A DNA stretch of 64,000 bases from HGM12587 sp964602445 (GTDB taxonomy: Bacteria; Bacillota; Clostridia; Lachnospirales; Lachnospiraceae), in NCBI GenBank assembly GCA_964602445.1, contig CAZRQV010000002.1:1-64000 (forward strand). Direction: 5' to 3'. Positions 55,301 to 62,822 of this stretch are shown here, piece after piece. The notes under the pieces were generated by a model. The model searched no databases. It was not told where the DNA came from and saw nothing but the letters and a program-made list of their open reading frames with translations. Within the stretch, counting starts at the first letter, position 1, and every line of letters begins with the position of its first letter. The position numbers and the translations under genes are program-made.

Positions 55301-55327
55301 GCTGTCTGGGATTGTGAGCTTATATGA
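52310..55327 (+). CDS. fkp: Bifunctional L-fucokinase / fucose-1-phosphate guanylyltransferase (Fkp-like)
   Basis: 1005 residues. The N-terminal half is the fucose-1-phosphate guanylyltransferase domain, with GSGGATFHVMKY at about 83 and HSGGDSKRVPQYSACGKLF as the nucleotide/metal loop. A linker with beta-helix-like repeats follows, then a GHMP kinase domain from about 650 with PVRVNFGGGWSDTPPYCNEH, the ATP loop PKGSGLGTSSMLAAA at about 775 and GGGWQDQVGG. Together these convert free L-fucose to GDP-fucose, as shown for Bacteroides Fkp. AGGAGAGAAACC precedes the ATG. It overlaps the next gene by 4 nt. With the adjacent fucosyltransferase it implies salvage of host or diet fucose for surface glycan. 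Confidence 0.9.
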   Translation: MKPEKMKNLFLSQSYEDAWTDYEKSLKKRYFIHWDYVILTASNEDQAKAFEEQIEFRLKQGLLPQQTTYAVLPDPDGKRVGSGGATFHVMKYIREQSGEEDCFKDKRILVIHSGGDSKRVPQYSACGKLFSPVPRELPDGRRSTLFDEFIIGMSGMPSRFKEGMLILSGDVLLLFNPLQIDFQFHGAAAISIKEHVETGKNHGVFLGDESGYVRQFLHKMSVEKLTEVGAVNAHGNVDIDTGAIMLDHNLLNALMGLVSTDGQIDPEKFDRFVNEKARISFYGDFLYPLASESTLEQYLKEKPEGSYCKELEECRRLLWDALNPFSLKLLCLSPAQFIHFGTTRELLHLVTEGVEDYEFLNWKSQVFGVEGNGGNCAYSNSYIQEGAKVSAQSYIEDSYLYGETHIAEKCVISGVTLKNKIVPAGVTLHGLKLRNGKFVVRAYGTFDNPKGTLEENAPFLGTTLKEVPKLLGLSREELWGSEEPYLWFAKLYPLCDTIEEAVTEALRLIDVLAGRETVSESYQKRTRMSLYESFNEADTTQMLAWQENLEKKIRISRFLKAIEERKEVEEAAKAFGGKEVSETYVQTLLDIAKNSEFGTRMRIYYYLSKMTEGHVSEDLENNCFQYICKELYDAVVSDIDCEEVYHIQKDEVTIELPVRVNFGGGWSDTPPYCNEHGGTVLNAAISLNGTLPIVVEIKRISRPVVVLASTDLGAEADFTDMKELQNCNDPFDTFALHKAALIACGIIPREGEYTLENLLEKVGGGLYLSTAVRNIPKGSGLGTSSMLAAACVKGIFEFIGKEISENELYSRVLCMEQIMSTGGGWQDQVGGLTPGVKLVHTTPGIKQNIQVDHIEIPEDAKKELQDRFALIYTGQRRLARNLLREIVGGYIGSKKNSLEVLYEIQKSAILMKFELEKGNIDAFAKLLNEHWELSKRLDGGCTNTCIEQIFLSVEDMLDAKMICGAGGGGFLQVILKKGCTKEDLKERIHSVFQESGVAVWDCELI

Positions 55328-56526
55328 AAATAGCACAGATCAATACGGTATGCGGCAACGGTTCTGTAGGCCGCATTACCGTAGATATTTATCATGCACT
55401 GAAAAAGGCAGGGCATGAAGGAAAAATTTATTATGGAAGAAGAACTGCACCGGAAGATGTGGATGCTCAGTGTTTTGGAAGCAATCTTGATCTGGGGGTT
55501 CATGTACTATCTACTTTTTTTACAGGAACCCATGGATTTTTATCAAAAGCACAGACAAAAGAATTGATCCGGTCGTTAAAATCTTATGATCCGGATCTGA
55601 TCCACCTACACAATCTTCATGGATTTTATTTAAATGTGGAGCTTTTGTTTGAATATCTGAAAGAATGTGGAAAGCCGGTGATCTGGACTCTTCATGACTG
55701 TTGGAGTTTTACCGGACATTGTGCATATTTCGATTTTGTACACTGTGAAAAATGGAAAGAAGGTTGTGACCATTGTCCGCAGTACCGTCATTCCTATCCG
55801 TACGCATTGTTCAAAGACGGAAGTCGGGAAAATTATCGGCGTAAGAAAAGTGCATTTCAAGGAGTAAAGGGACTGACCATCGTAACTCCGTCAGAATGGC
55901 TGGCGGGGCTGGTAAAAGAATCCTACTTAAAAGAATATCCGGTGAAAGTGATTCCAAACGGCATTGATCTGGAGAAATTTGCACCGCAGAAAGCACAGGT
56001 ATCAGAAACATATCAGATCCTTGGCGTTGCCAATGTATGGGATCAGCGAAAAGGACTGGATTATTTTAAAGAATTGAGAAAGCGGCTGAATCGGAAAAAA
56101 TATGAAATCACGGTCGTAGGAGTTTCGAAAAAACAGCAGAAAGAACTTCCGGAAGGCATGAAGGGAATTCTTCATACCCAGAATGTAGAAGAACTGGTGC
56201 AGCTGTATTCTGATGCAGATGTGTATGTCAATCCAACCTTGGAAGATAATTTCCCGACAACGAATCTGGAAGCACTTGCCTGCGGAACGCCGGTGATCAC
56301 ATTTGCGACCGGAGGAAGTGTAGAAGCAGTGGATGACACCTGCGGGCGGATTGTACCTCAAAAAGATATGGAGGGACTGTGCCGTTCGGTGACAGAACTT
56401 TGTGAACAGAAGGAAAACATGAGAGAAGCATGCAGAAAACGTGCACTTGCTTATAATAAATACGATAGATTTGGAGAATATTTAAAACTTTATGAAGAAA
56501 GTATCTATCATTACAACGACTTATAA
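55324..56526 (+). CDS. GT4 family glycosyltransferase
   Basis: 400 residues, GT-B fold. N-terminal acceptor domain with MKIAQINTVCGNGSVGRI and HLHNLHGFYLN; C-terminal donor domain with VIPNGIDLEKFAP, and the retaining E-x7-E region in VNPTLEDNFPTTNLEALACG. A cysteine cluster (GHCAYFDFVHCEKWKEGCDHC) at about 130-155 is seen in similar WcaC-like transferases. ATGA overlap with fkp and a 35-nt overlap with the next GT2 show one transcript. Confidence 0.9.
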   Translation: MKIAQINTVCGNGSVGRITVDIYHALKKAGHEGKIYYGRRTAPEDVDAQCFGSNLDLGVHVLSTFFTGTHGFLSKAQTKELIRSLKSYDPDLIHLHNLHGFYLNVELLFEYLKECGKPVIWTLHDCWSFTGHCAYFDFVHCEKWKEGCDHCPQYRHSYPYALFKDGSRENYRRKKSAFQGVKGLTIVTPSEWLAGLVKESYLKEYPVKVIPNGIDLEKFAPQKAQVSETYQILGVANVWDQRKGLDYFKELRKRLNRKKYEITVVGVSKKQQKELPEGMKGILHTQNVEELVQLYSDADVYVNPTLEDNFPTTNLEALACGTPVITFATGGSVEAVDDTCGRIVPQKDMEGLCRSVTELCEQKENMREACRKRALAYNKYDRFGEYLKLYEESIYHYNDL

Positions 56527-57226
56527 TGACAGCGCTGCCTTACGAAAGACGGTAGAGCAGATCAAAAATCAGGATTACGAAAACATTGAATATATCATTG
56601 TAGACGGTGCCTCCACAGATGATACGATGGAGGTAATCAAAGAAGCAGAACAATTTTTCGGGGATCGTCTGGTGTGGATTTCAGAAAGAGATCATGGAAT
56701 TTATGATGCGATCAATAAAGGATTGAAACTGGCCACAGGGGATTATATCGGAACCTGTTTTGACCGATTTGCGGCCAACGATATAATCTCAAAAATGGTC
56801 GCTGTCATGGAAAAAGAAGGAACAGACGGTGTTCACGGTGATTTGGATTACATGGACGGAGAAACCGTTGTCCGCAAATGGCGTCAGGGACAGGGAGACA
56901 TTCGAAAAGGCTGGATGCCGGGACATCCGACACTGTATCTGAAAAAAGAAGTTTATGAAAAATACGGTCTTTATAAGACCGATTACCGTATTTCAGCGGA
57001 TTATGAATATATGATCAGAATTTTAAAAGACGGCAAAGTGAAACTTTCCTATCTGCCGGAAGTGCTGATCAAAATGGAGCATGGCGGCACAAGTACGGGA
57101 AGCCTTGGGGCATATCTAGAAGGAATGAAAGAGGGGCATCGTGCACTGAAAGAAAACGGTGTGAAAATGCCGTGGCTTGTGGATCTTCGCAGAACGCTGC
57201 GGGTGCTTGGACAATTTATGGCATAA
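56492..57226 (+). CDS. GT2 family glycosyltransferase with altered DXD region
   Basis: 244 residues, WcaA-like: VSIITTTYNDSAALRKTVEQ, VDGASTDDTME and ISERDHGIYDAINKGLKLAT are normal. Where relatives have a sugar-nucleotide metal site such as GFLNADDWF after GDYIG, this protein reads GDYIGTCFDRFAANDII, so the usual Asp-Asp pair is gone. Activity may be changed or lost. It overlaps the GT4 gene before it. A repeat element follows just after its stop. Confidence 0.85.
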   Translation: MKKVSIITTTYNDSAALRKTVEQIKNQDYENIEYIIVDGASTDDTMEVIKEAEQFFGDRLVWISERDHGIYDAINKGLKLATGDYIGTCFDRFAANDIISKMVAVMEKEGTDGVHGDLDYMDGETVVRKWRQGQGDIRKGWMPGHPTLYLKKEVYEKYGLYKTDYRISADYEYMIRILKDGKVKLSYLPEVLIKMEHGGTSTGSLGAYLEGMKEGHRALKENGVKMPWLVDLRRTLRVLGQFMA

Positions 57227-57228
57227 AA

Positions 57229-57465
57229 GTATGCTTTTTCGCAATCAGTATTTTAATTTACGCCGTAGGATGAAGACTGTCACGCCCGGCAGGTTCCTTC
57301 CTCCTCAGCTAATCACAACCAGCTCCTAAATTCGTCAGCAAAGGCTTCCTCATTAATGAGCTGCTAGTGCTGGATCTTCGGACTCATCCACTTAACGCCG
57401 TGCTTTGGACAGTGCATCATCATAACGGCTGTGATTTGTAAAAATTCAGTTGCGAAAAAGGATAC
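57229..57465. repeat. MITE-like repeat, copy 3 module B (inverted, with its own inverted ends)
   Basis: About 237 bp with inverted ends GTATGCTTTTTCGCAATCAG (57229-57248) and CAGTTGCGAAAAAGGATAC (57447-57465). Reversed, its interior matches module B of copy 1, for example GGCGTTAAGTGGATGAGTCC. It therefore looks like a complete small element by itself. A hairpin CCAGC...GCTGG sits in the middle. Confidence 0.75.
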
Positions 57466-57511
57466 TTTTGCAGAATTCATCAATCTATTTAATATTTACG
57501 TTATCTTATGG

Positions 57512-57733
57512 ATGCTGTATTCGGCAAATTTTGCCATGCACCAGCTCCTATCCCCTGTTTTGCGATGCATTTGGCCAAAGGAGGCGGAAAATCCATCTTA
57601 GTACTTCTTCACGAAGCAGGCTCTCCTGCGAGTGAATTAGAAGTACTTAGATTAGTTGGAGCCGACGACGCCCTGCGGAGCACAAATAGGGGCATGGGAT
57701 GGTGCTAATAAAAATTTAGTTGCGAAAAAGTAT
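57512..57733. repeat. MITE-like repeat, copy 3 module A (inverted)
   Basis: Reverse complement of module A of copies 1 and 2, ending with GTTGCGAAAAAGTAT at 57719-57733, the exact complement of the left end of copy 1. The 46 nt between the two modules (57466-57511) are A/T rich with nothing recognisable. Open frames inside the module (74 residues in copy 2, 66 here) differ mostly by amino-acid-changing substitutions, so I do not call a gene. Confidence 0.78.
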
Positions 57734-57759
57734 AAGTTACTGTATGCAGGTTAACATTG

Positions 57760-57789
57760 TTGGCAAACAAGAGAAAGATATGGTACAAT
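57760..57789 (+). promoter_or_regulatory. Sigma-A promoter of the 57797 gene, with almost no leader
   Basis: TTGGCA at 57760-57765, an 18-nt spacer and TACAAT at 57784-57789. Only 7 nt separate the -10 from the ATG at 57797, and there is no Shine-Dalgarno sequence, so transcription should begin at or next to the start codon. Confidence 0.6.
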
Positions 57790-57796
57790 TAAATTT

Positions 57797-58513
57797 ATGA
57801 AATGTTTAGTGATCATTCCTGCTTTTAATGAGCAGGAGAATATTGTAAGAGTGATTGAAAACTTAAAAAATAATTATCCCCAGTATGATTATGTGATCAT
57901 CAATGATGGATCCTCAGATTCGACCCCGGAAATCTGCCGTATGAAAGGATACGAGCTGATCGATCTTCCGGTGAATTTGGGACTGGCAGGGGCGTTTCAG
58001 ACAGGGCTGAAATATGCCTATCAGAAAGGCTATGATTATGCCATTCAGTTTGATGCAGACGGACAGCATCGTCCGGAATATATTGCACCGATGCTTGTGA
58101 AAATGCAGGAAGGATACGATATTGTCATTGGTTCCCGGTTTGTAACAGAGAAAAAGCCGGTTTCCATGCGGATGTTGGGGAGCAATCTGATCTCCATGGC
58201 CATGAAACTGACCACGGGACGTAAAGTAAACGATCCAACTTCCGGAATGCGTATGTTTAATAAGAAAATGATCGAAGAATTTGCATTGAATATGAATTAT
58301 GGGCCGGAACCGGATACGGTATCGTATCTGCTGAAGCAGGGAGCTACGATCGCAGAAGTTCAGGTAGAGATGGATGAGAGGATCGCAGGAACCAGTTATC
58401 TGACCATGGGGCGTTCTATGATGTATATGATGCGGATGCTCATTTCTATTTTGCTGATCCAGAATTTCAGAAAACGTCAAAAAGTGAAAAAGATCGTAAT
58501 GGAGGATGTCTAG
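57797..58513 (+). CDS. GT2 family glycosyltransferase (polyprenyl-phosphate sugar synthase type)
   Basis: 238 residues, DPM-synthase-like: CLVIIPAFNEQENIVRVIEN, INDGSSDSTPEIC, LGLAGAFQTGLKYAY and the metal motif FDADGQHRPEYI. The C-terminal 60 residues hold a short hydrophobic stretch only, so it probably works at the membrane surface to load a sugar on undecaprenyl phosphate. The DUF2304 gene follows, a common pairing in such loci. Confidence 0.88.
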   Translation: MKCLVIIPAFNEQENIVRVIENLKNNYPQYDYVIINDGSSDSTPEICRMKGYELIDLPVNLGLAGAFQTGLKYAYQKGYDYAIQFDADGQHRPEYIAPMLVKMQEGYDIVIGSRFVTEKKPVSMRMLGSNLISMAMKLTTGRKVNDPTSGMRMFNKKMIEEFALNMNYGPEPDTVSYLLKQGATIAEVQVEMDERIAGTSYLTMGRSMMYMMRMLISILLIQNFRKRQKVKKIVMEDV

Positions 58514-58514
58514 T

Positions 58515-58913
58515 ATGTCACCGGTATTTCAGGGGCTCCTGATTTTCGGAGCAGTGTTAATGACTTATTATATTTTAAAAAGGATCAGACAGTCCAAACT
58601 GCAGATCGAATACTCCATCTTTTGGATCATATTTGCAGGAATCCTTTTGGTATTTAGTATTTTTCCGTTTTTGGTAGCGATGCTGACCAGAGCGATCGGA
58701 ATGGAACTGCCTGTAAACTTTATTTTCCTGTTTTTTATCTTTATCCTGATCCTGAAAGCATTCTTTCAGACCATCGAGACATCGGCATTGGAAAATAAAG
58801 TGCGGAATCTGACCCAGCGTCTTGCCATTGAAGAAAAGGACAGACAGGAAGAGCTGGCACAGATGAAACAGAAAATTGAAGAATTAGAAAAGAAGCTTCA
58901 GGAGGATCAATAA
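58515..58913 (+). CDS. DUF2304 domain membrane protein
   Basis: 132 residues from ATG 58515 (GGAGG at 58501-58505). Three hydrophobic segments (about 5-22, 30-55, 62-88) and a charged coiled-coil tail (LAQMKQKIEELEKKLQ). DUF2304 proteins accompany polyprenyl-phosphate glycosyltransferases and may anchor them. It is 1 nt before rmlD. Confidence 0.85.
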   Translation: MSPVFQGLLIFGAVLMTYYILKRIRQSKLQIEYSIFWIIFAGILLVFSIFPFLVAMLTRAIGMELPVNFIFLFFIFILILKAFFQTIETSALENKVRNLTQRLAIEEKDRQEELAQMKQKIEELEKKLQEDQ

Positions 58914-58914
58914 C

Positions 58915-59763
58915 ATGAAAAAGATTATCGTAACAGGATGCAATGGACAGTTAGGACGTGCCATCGGAGCACAGTATGCAGGAAGCACAGAATATGAACT
59001 GGTCAATACCGATGTGGAAGATCTGGATATTACCGATGTAGATGCAGTGCTTGCACACGTAAGGGAAGTAAAACCTTATGCGATCATTAACTGTGCCGCA
59101 TTCACCGCAGTAGATAAATGTGAAACAGAAGAGGATCTGGCATTTAAGATCAATGCGATCGGTCCTAGAAATCTTGCTATTGCAGCGGCAGATGTAGATG
59201 CAAAACTGATCCATGTTTCTACAGATTATGTGTTTGCAGGAGATGCTGAAAGTCCGTATTTTGAAACCGATGTACCGGCACCTCAGAGTGCTTACGGCCG
59301 TACCAAACTTGCAGGAGAAGAGTTTGTAAAAATGTTTGCGAAAAAATTCTTCATCGTTCGAACTGCATGGTTATATGGTGACGGAAATAACTTTGTAAAG
59401 ACCATGCTTCGCCTTGCGGAAACAAGGGATGAAGTAGGAGTGGTAGCAGATCAGTTCGGAAGTCCGACCAGTGCACTGGAGCTGGCAAAAGCCATCGTAA
59501 GTCTGGTTCCGACAGATAACTATGGTATTTTCCATGGTACCTGTGAAGGCATGTGCAGCTGGGCTGATTTTGCAGAAAAGATTTTTGAAAAAGCCGGAAA
59601 GAATACAACCGTGAAACATCTGACCACAGAAGAATATCCGACACCAACCAAACGTCCGGCATATTCTGTATTGGAAAACAGAATGTTTAAACTGACAGAT
59701 GGCTATACCTTTGCCCAGTGGGAAGATGCACTGGATGTTTATCTGAAGGAGCTGTTAGGGTAA
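58915..59763 (+). CDS. rmlD: dTDP-4-dehydrorhamnose reductase
   Basis: 282 residues, short-chain dehydrogenase fold: VTGCNGQLGRAIGAQY for NADPH, INCAAFTAVDKCETEED and the catalytic YGRTKLAGE. It makes dTDP-L-rhamnose in the last step of the pathway. rmlA, rmlB and rmlC are not in the window, so they must be elsewhere if rhamnose is made. Confidence 0.93.
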   Translation: MKKIIVTGCNGQLGRAIGAQYAGSTEYELVNTDVEDLDITDVDAVLAHVREVKPYAIINCAAFTAVDKCETEEDLAFKINAIGPRNLAIAAADVDAKLIHVSTDYVFAGDAESPYFETDVPAPQSAYGRTKLAGEEFVKMFAKKFFIVRTAWLYGDGNNFVKTMLRLAETRDEVGVVADQFGSPTSALELAKAIVSLVPTDNYGIFHGTCEGMCSWADFAEKIFEKAGKNTTVKHLTTEEYPTPTKRPAYSVLENRMFKLTDGYTFAQWEDALDVYLKELLG

Positions 59764-59769
59764 TTGCAT

Positions 59770-60744
59770 ATGGAACAGGAAATGCATAGAAAAAAGAAAA
59801 ATATTTTGTATATTGTGATTCCATGCTACAACGAAGAAGCTGTACTTCGGGAGACCGCAAAACAGTTGGCCATGAAGATGCAGATGCTCTATGAAAGAGA
59901 ATTGATCTCAGAAGAGAGCCGGATTCTTTTTGTAGATGATGGATCTGTAGATCAGACATGGATGCTGATTCAGGTTCTTCATGCAAAAAATGCTATTTAT
60001 ACCGGAATCAAGCTTTCCAGAAATAAAGGGCATCAAAATGCTTTACTGGCAGGATTATCCGTAGCAGTAAAAAAAGCAGATATGATCGTTTCGATGGATG
60101 CGGATCTGCAGGACGATATTGATGCTATTGATGGATTTGTACAGAAATATTATGAAGGCTGCGAAGTCGTTTACGGTGTGCGCAGCGAAAGAAAAACAGA
60201 TACGTTCTTTAAGAAATTTACTGCCCAAAGCTTTTATAAGATCATGCAGGCAATGGGTGTGGACATTGTTTATGACCATGCAGATTATCGTCTGATGAGC
60301 AGACGAGCGGTAGAAGAACTTTTGAAATTTAAAGAAGTCAATCTGTTTTTGCGGGGAATTGTCCCGCTGGTAGGCTTTCAATCAGATAAAGTTTACTATG
60401 AAAGAAAAGAACGTTTTGCAGGAGAATCCAAATATCCGTTAAAGAAAATGCTGGCATTTGCCATGGACGGAATTACTTCTTTCAGCATCCGGCCGATCCG
60501 AATGATCACCACGCTGGGAGTGCTGATCTTTGTTGTCAGCCTTGGAATGCTGGTTTACTCTTTGATCCGTCATTTTACAGGACATACCAGCATTGGTTGG
60601 TCCTCTATGTTCGTATCAATCTGGGCAATCGGCGGACTTCAGATCTTATCGATAGGGATCATTGGAGAATATATCGGCAAGATTTATTTGGAAACCAAAG
60701 GACGTCCGAAGTTTATTATAGAAAAAGAATTAGATGAGGAATAA
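59770..60744 (+). CDS. GtrB/ArnC-like polyprenyl-phosphate glycosyltransferase
   Basis: 324 residues from ATG 59770 (TTAGGGT upstream; an in-frame TTG lies at 59764). GT2 domain with LYIVIPCYNEEAVLRETA, DDGSVDQTWM and MDADLQDDIDAIDGF, then two C-terminal membrane helices (about 230-255 and 270-300, TTLGVLIFVVSLGMLVYSLI). This is the bactoprenol glucosyl transferase layout that charges undecaprenyl phosphate for GT-C enzymes such as the two membrane proteins that follow. Confidence 0.92.
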   Translation: MEQEMHRKKKNILYIVIPCYNEEAVLRETAKQLAMKMQMLYERELISEESRILFVDDGSVDQTWMLIQVLHAKNAIYTGIKLSRNKGHQNALLAGLSVAVKKADMIVSMDADLQDDIDAIDGFVQKYYEGCEVVYGVRSERKTDTFFKKFTAQSFYKIMQAMGVDIVYDHADYRLMSRRAVEELLKFKEVNLFLRGIVPLVGFQSDKVYYERKERFAGESKYPLKKMLAFAMDGITSFSIRPIRMITTLGVLIFVVSLGMLVYSLIRHFTGHTSIGWSSMFVSIWAIGGLQILSIGIIGEYIGKIYLETKGRPKFIIEKELDEE

Positions 60745-60748
60745 TTTG

Positions 60749-61924
60749 ATGAAAACAAGAAAGTGGGAGCTTTCCGATATTCTACTGATCGCAGGTGTGA
60801 CCATTTTAAGTGTTCTGATCCGACTGCAGGTGAAACATGTAGTGTCCGGTGATTGGACTATCTGGTGGGAAGGCTGGTTTCAGCAATTATATCAGGGCGG
60901 ATTCAAAGCCCTTGCAGGAAATTGGTACGATTATGCACCGCCCTTTGTATATCTGCTGTGGCTGATCACGGTTCTTCCGATCAACTGCATGACAGGTTTT
61001 AAGCTGATGATGAGCGGCTTTGATTTCATGGCAGCCATTACGGCATATCTGATCATTTATGAAATCACGAAAAATAAGACCAAATCGGTGCTGGCTTATG
61101 CAGTATTTATATTGAATCCGGTGTTTATGGTAAACAGTACCCTTTGGGCGCAGTGCGATATGCTGCCGATGTTCTGGGTTATGTTAAGCACCTATTTCTT
61201 TGTGAAGGAACGTCCTTCTCTTGGAATGCTGTTTTTCGGCATTGCATTTGCATTTAAGCTGCAGCCGCTGTGGCTGTTCCCAATGCTTGTGATTCTCTGG
61301 CTGAATAAAAAAGTGGATCTGAAGCATTTTCTGTGGCTTCCGGTATGTTATTTGATCGGAATCATCCCGGCATGGATCGCAGGAAGACCGCTGGGGGAAT
61401 TGCTGACCATTTATCTGAGCCAGACAGAAGCAGAAAGCTGGTCACTTGCATTAAAATACAGCAATATTTATTATCTGATCGGTGAGACCGGATTTATTGA
61501 AGAATACCATACGGCTGGAGTCTGGCTGGCTCTGGCGGTATTTATGATCGTTCTTTATTATATTGGACGAAAGAAATTAAAGATTACGGCAGAATTTATC
61601 TTACTGCTGGGAGGATTTGTAGGTCTTCTGGCACCGTTTTTCCTGCCGCAGATGCATGAAAGATATTCCTTTTTTGCGGAAGCGTTCCTGATTCTGTATG
61701 TTTTTGTAAGACCGGATAAGTTTTATCTTCCGATACTGCAGAGTCTGACTTCTTTCATGGGATATTCCATCTTTCTTGCACAGGACTGGACACTTCCGAT
61801 CCAGTATATGCCGTTCATTACATTTGCGGTATTGTTCCTTACCGGATATGAAGTCTACAAATATGTGAATGATCCGGAAAATCAGGATCAGGAAACAGGT
61901 TCGGAGGTGAATTATGCCGGATAA
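60749..61924 (+). CDS. GT-C type membrane glycosyltransferase
   Basis: 391 residues from ATG 60749 (GATGAGGAAT upstream; frame open from 60734). About ten membrane segments. The first outer loop has DWTIWWEGWFQQLYQGGF, with the acidic residue typical of GT-C enzymes that use polyprenyl-phosphate sugars; PFFLPQMHERYSFFAEAFLI is a second family motif. It probably adds the sugar charged by the GtrB-like protein on the outer face of the membrane. Confidence 0.85.
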   Translation: MKTRKWELSDILLIAGVTILSVLIRLQVKHVVSGDWTIWWEGWFQQLYQGGFKALAGNWYDYAPPFVYLLWLITVLPINCMTGFKLMMSGFDFMAAITAYLIIYEITKNKTKSVLAYAVFILNPVFMVNSTLWAQCDMLPMFWVMLSTYFFVKERPSLGMLFFGIAFAFKLQPLWLFPMLVILWLNKKVDLKHFLWLPVCYLIGIIPAWIAGRPLGELLTIYLSQTEAESWSLALKYSNIYYLIGETGFIEEYHTAGVWLALAVFMIVLYYIGRKKLKITAEFILLLGGFVGLLAPFFLPQMHERYSFFAEAFLILYVFVRPDKFYLPILQSLTSFMGYSIFLAQDWTLPIQYMPFITFAVLFLTGYEVYKYVNDPENQDQETGSEVNYAG

Positions 61925-62822
61925 ATTTTTGAGAGATCTGGTTCACGGAGATCTTTCTGTAGGGAAACATAAAATTGCATTTTTAGATCTGCTCCTGACG
62001 GTTTGTATTACCGGTGCGGCAGTGATGATCCGCAATTCTATTTTCGGAATTTCCGGAAGCGGAGAAATTTCTGACGGAATGCGTCTGCTGCTTTGCGGTA
62101 TGGATCTTCTTCTTGGTGCGGTCATGGCGGGAATCATCTGGAAAACCACAGAGAACCGGTTGAAAACTGTAGGAATTTATGCATTGACTGTGATCTGGCC
62201 TGCCATTGCTGGAAATAGTGCATTAAATGGCGGCAGAGAAATCCTGGGAGCAGTGCTTCTGATGATCATTTTGTTTGGAATTGTCAGAAAAGAACTGTAC
62301 AGCAAGGGAATCTACTGGAGTTTTGTGATAGAAGCCTGTGGATTTCAGATTCTTTATGCAGATCTTTCCGGAGAAAAACTGACCAATTGCTGGCCAAATA
62401 TTTATACACTTTTTAGTGAAACCGGTTTTGTGCCAGAATATGGCACCACAGGAAAGCTGCTGGTCATCGGCATTCTGCTTATGATCTTTTATTATATTTC
62501 CAAAAAGAAACCGCAGGTGTCTATGGAGCTTCTGACAGCTTCCGGACTGTTTTTTACCCTGTTTATCGTTACATTTTATCCGTTTATGAATTATAGAAGC
62601 GGATTGCTTGCCAACGTATTTGCCCTTCTGGTGTTCGTTCAGAATCAGAAAAAATGGTACGTTCCGGTGGCAATGTGTACGATTTCCTATGTTTCCTATG
62701 GATATTTTTATAATGGAACCATCGGCGTATTTTTCTGGATCTATGCACTGGCGCTGATCGCACTGATGCTGGATGCAGGGGTCGCTTTCTATAAACAGCT
62801 TCAAACAGGAAATGCAGAATGA
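61914..62822 (+). CDS. Degenerate GT-C-like membrane protein, paralog of the preceding gene
   Basis: 302 residues, about eight membrane segments. Its second half aligns with the previous protein: PNIYTLFSETGFVPEYGTTG against SNIYYLIGETGFIEEYHTAG, then FYYISKKK against LYYIGRKK. The first half lacks the acidic outer-loop motif (DWTIWWEGWF) and the H-E-R motif is lost (NYRSGLLANVF). It is likely a diverged duplicate, possibly non-catalytic. It overlaps both neighbours by a few bases. Confidence 0.75.
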   Translation: MPDKFLRDLVHGDLSVGKHKIAFLDLLLTVCITGAAVMIRNSIFGISGSGEISDGMRLLLCGMDLLLGAVMAGIIWKTTENRLKTVGIYALTVIWPAIAGNSALNGGREILGAVLLMIILFGIVRKELYSKGIYWSFVIEACGFQILYADLSGEKLTNCWPNIYTLFSETGFVPEYGTTGKLLVIGILLMIFYYISKKKPQVSMELLTASGLFFTLFIVTFYPFMNYRSGLLANVFALLVFVQNQKKWYVPVAMCTISYVSYGYFYNGTIGVFFWIYALALIALMLDAGVAFYKQLQTGNAE

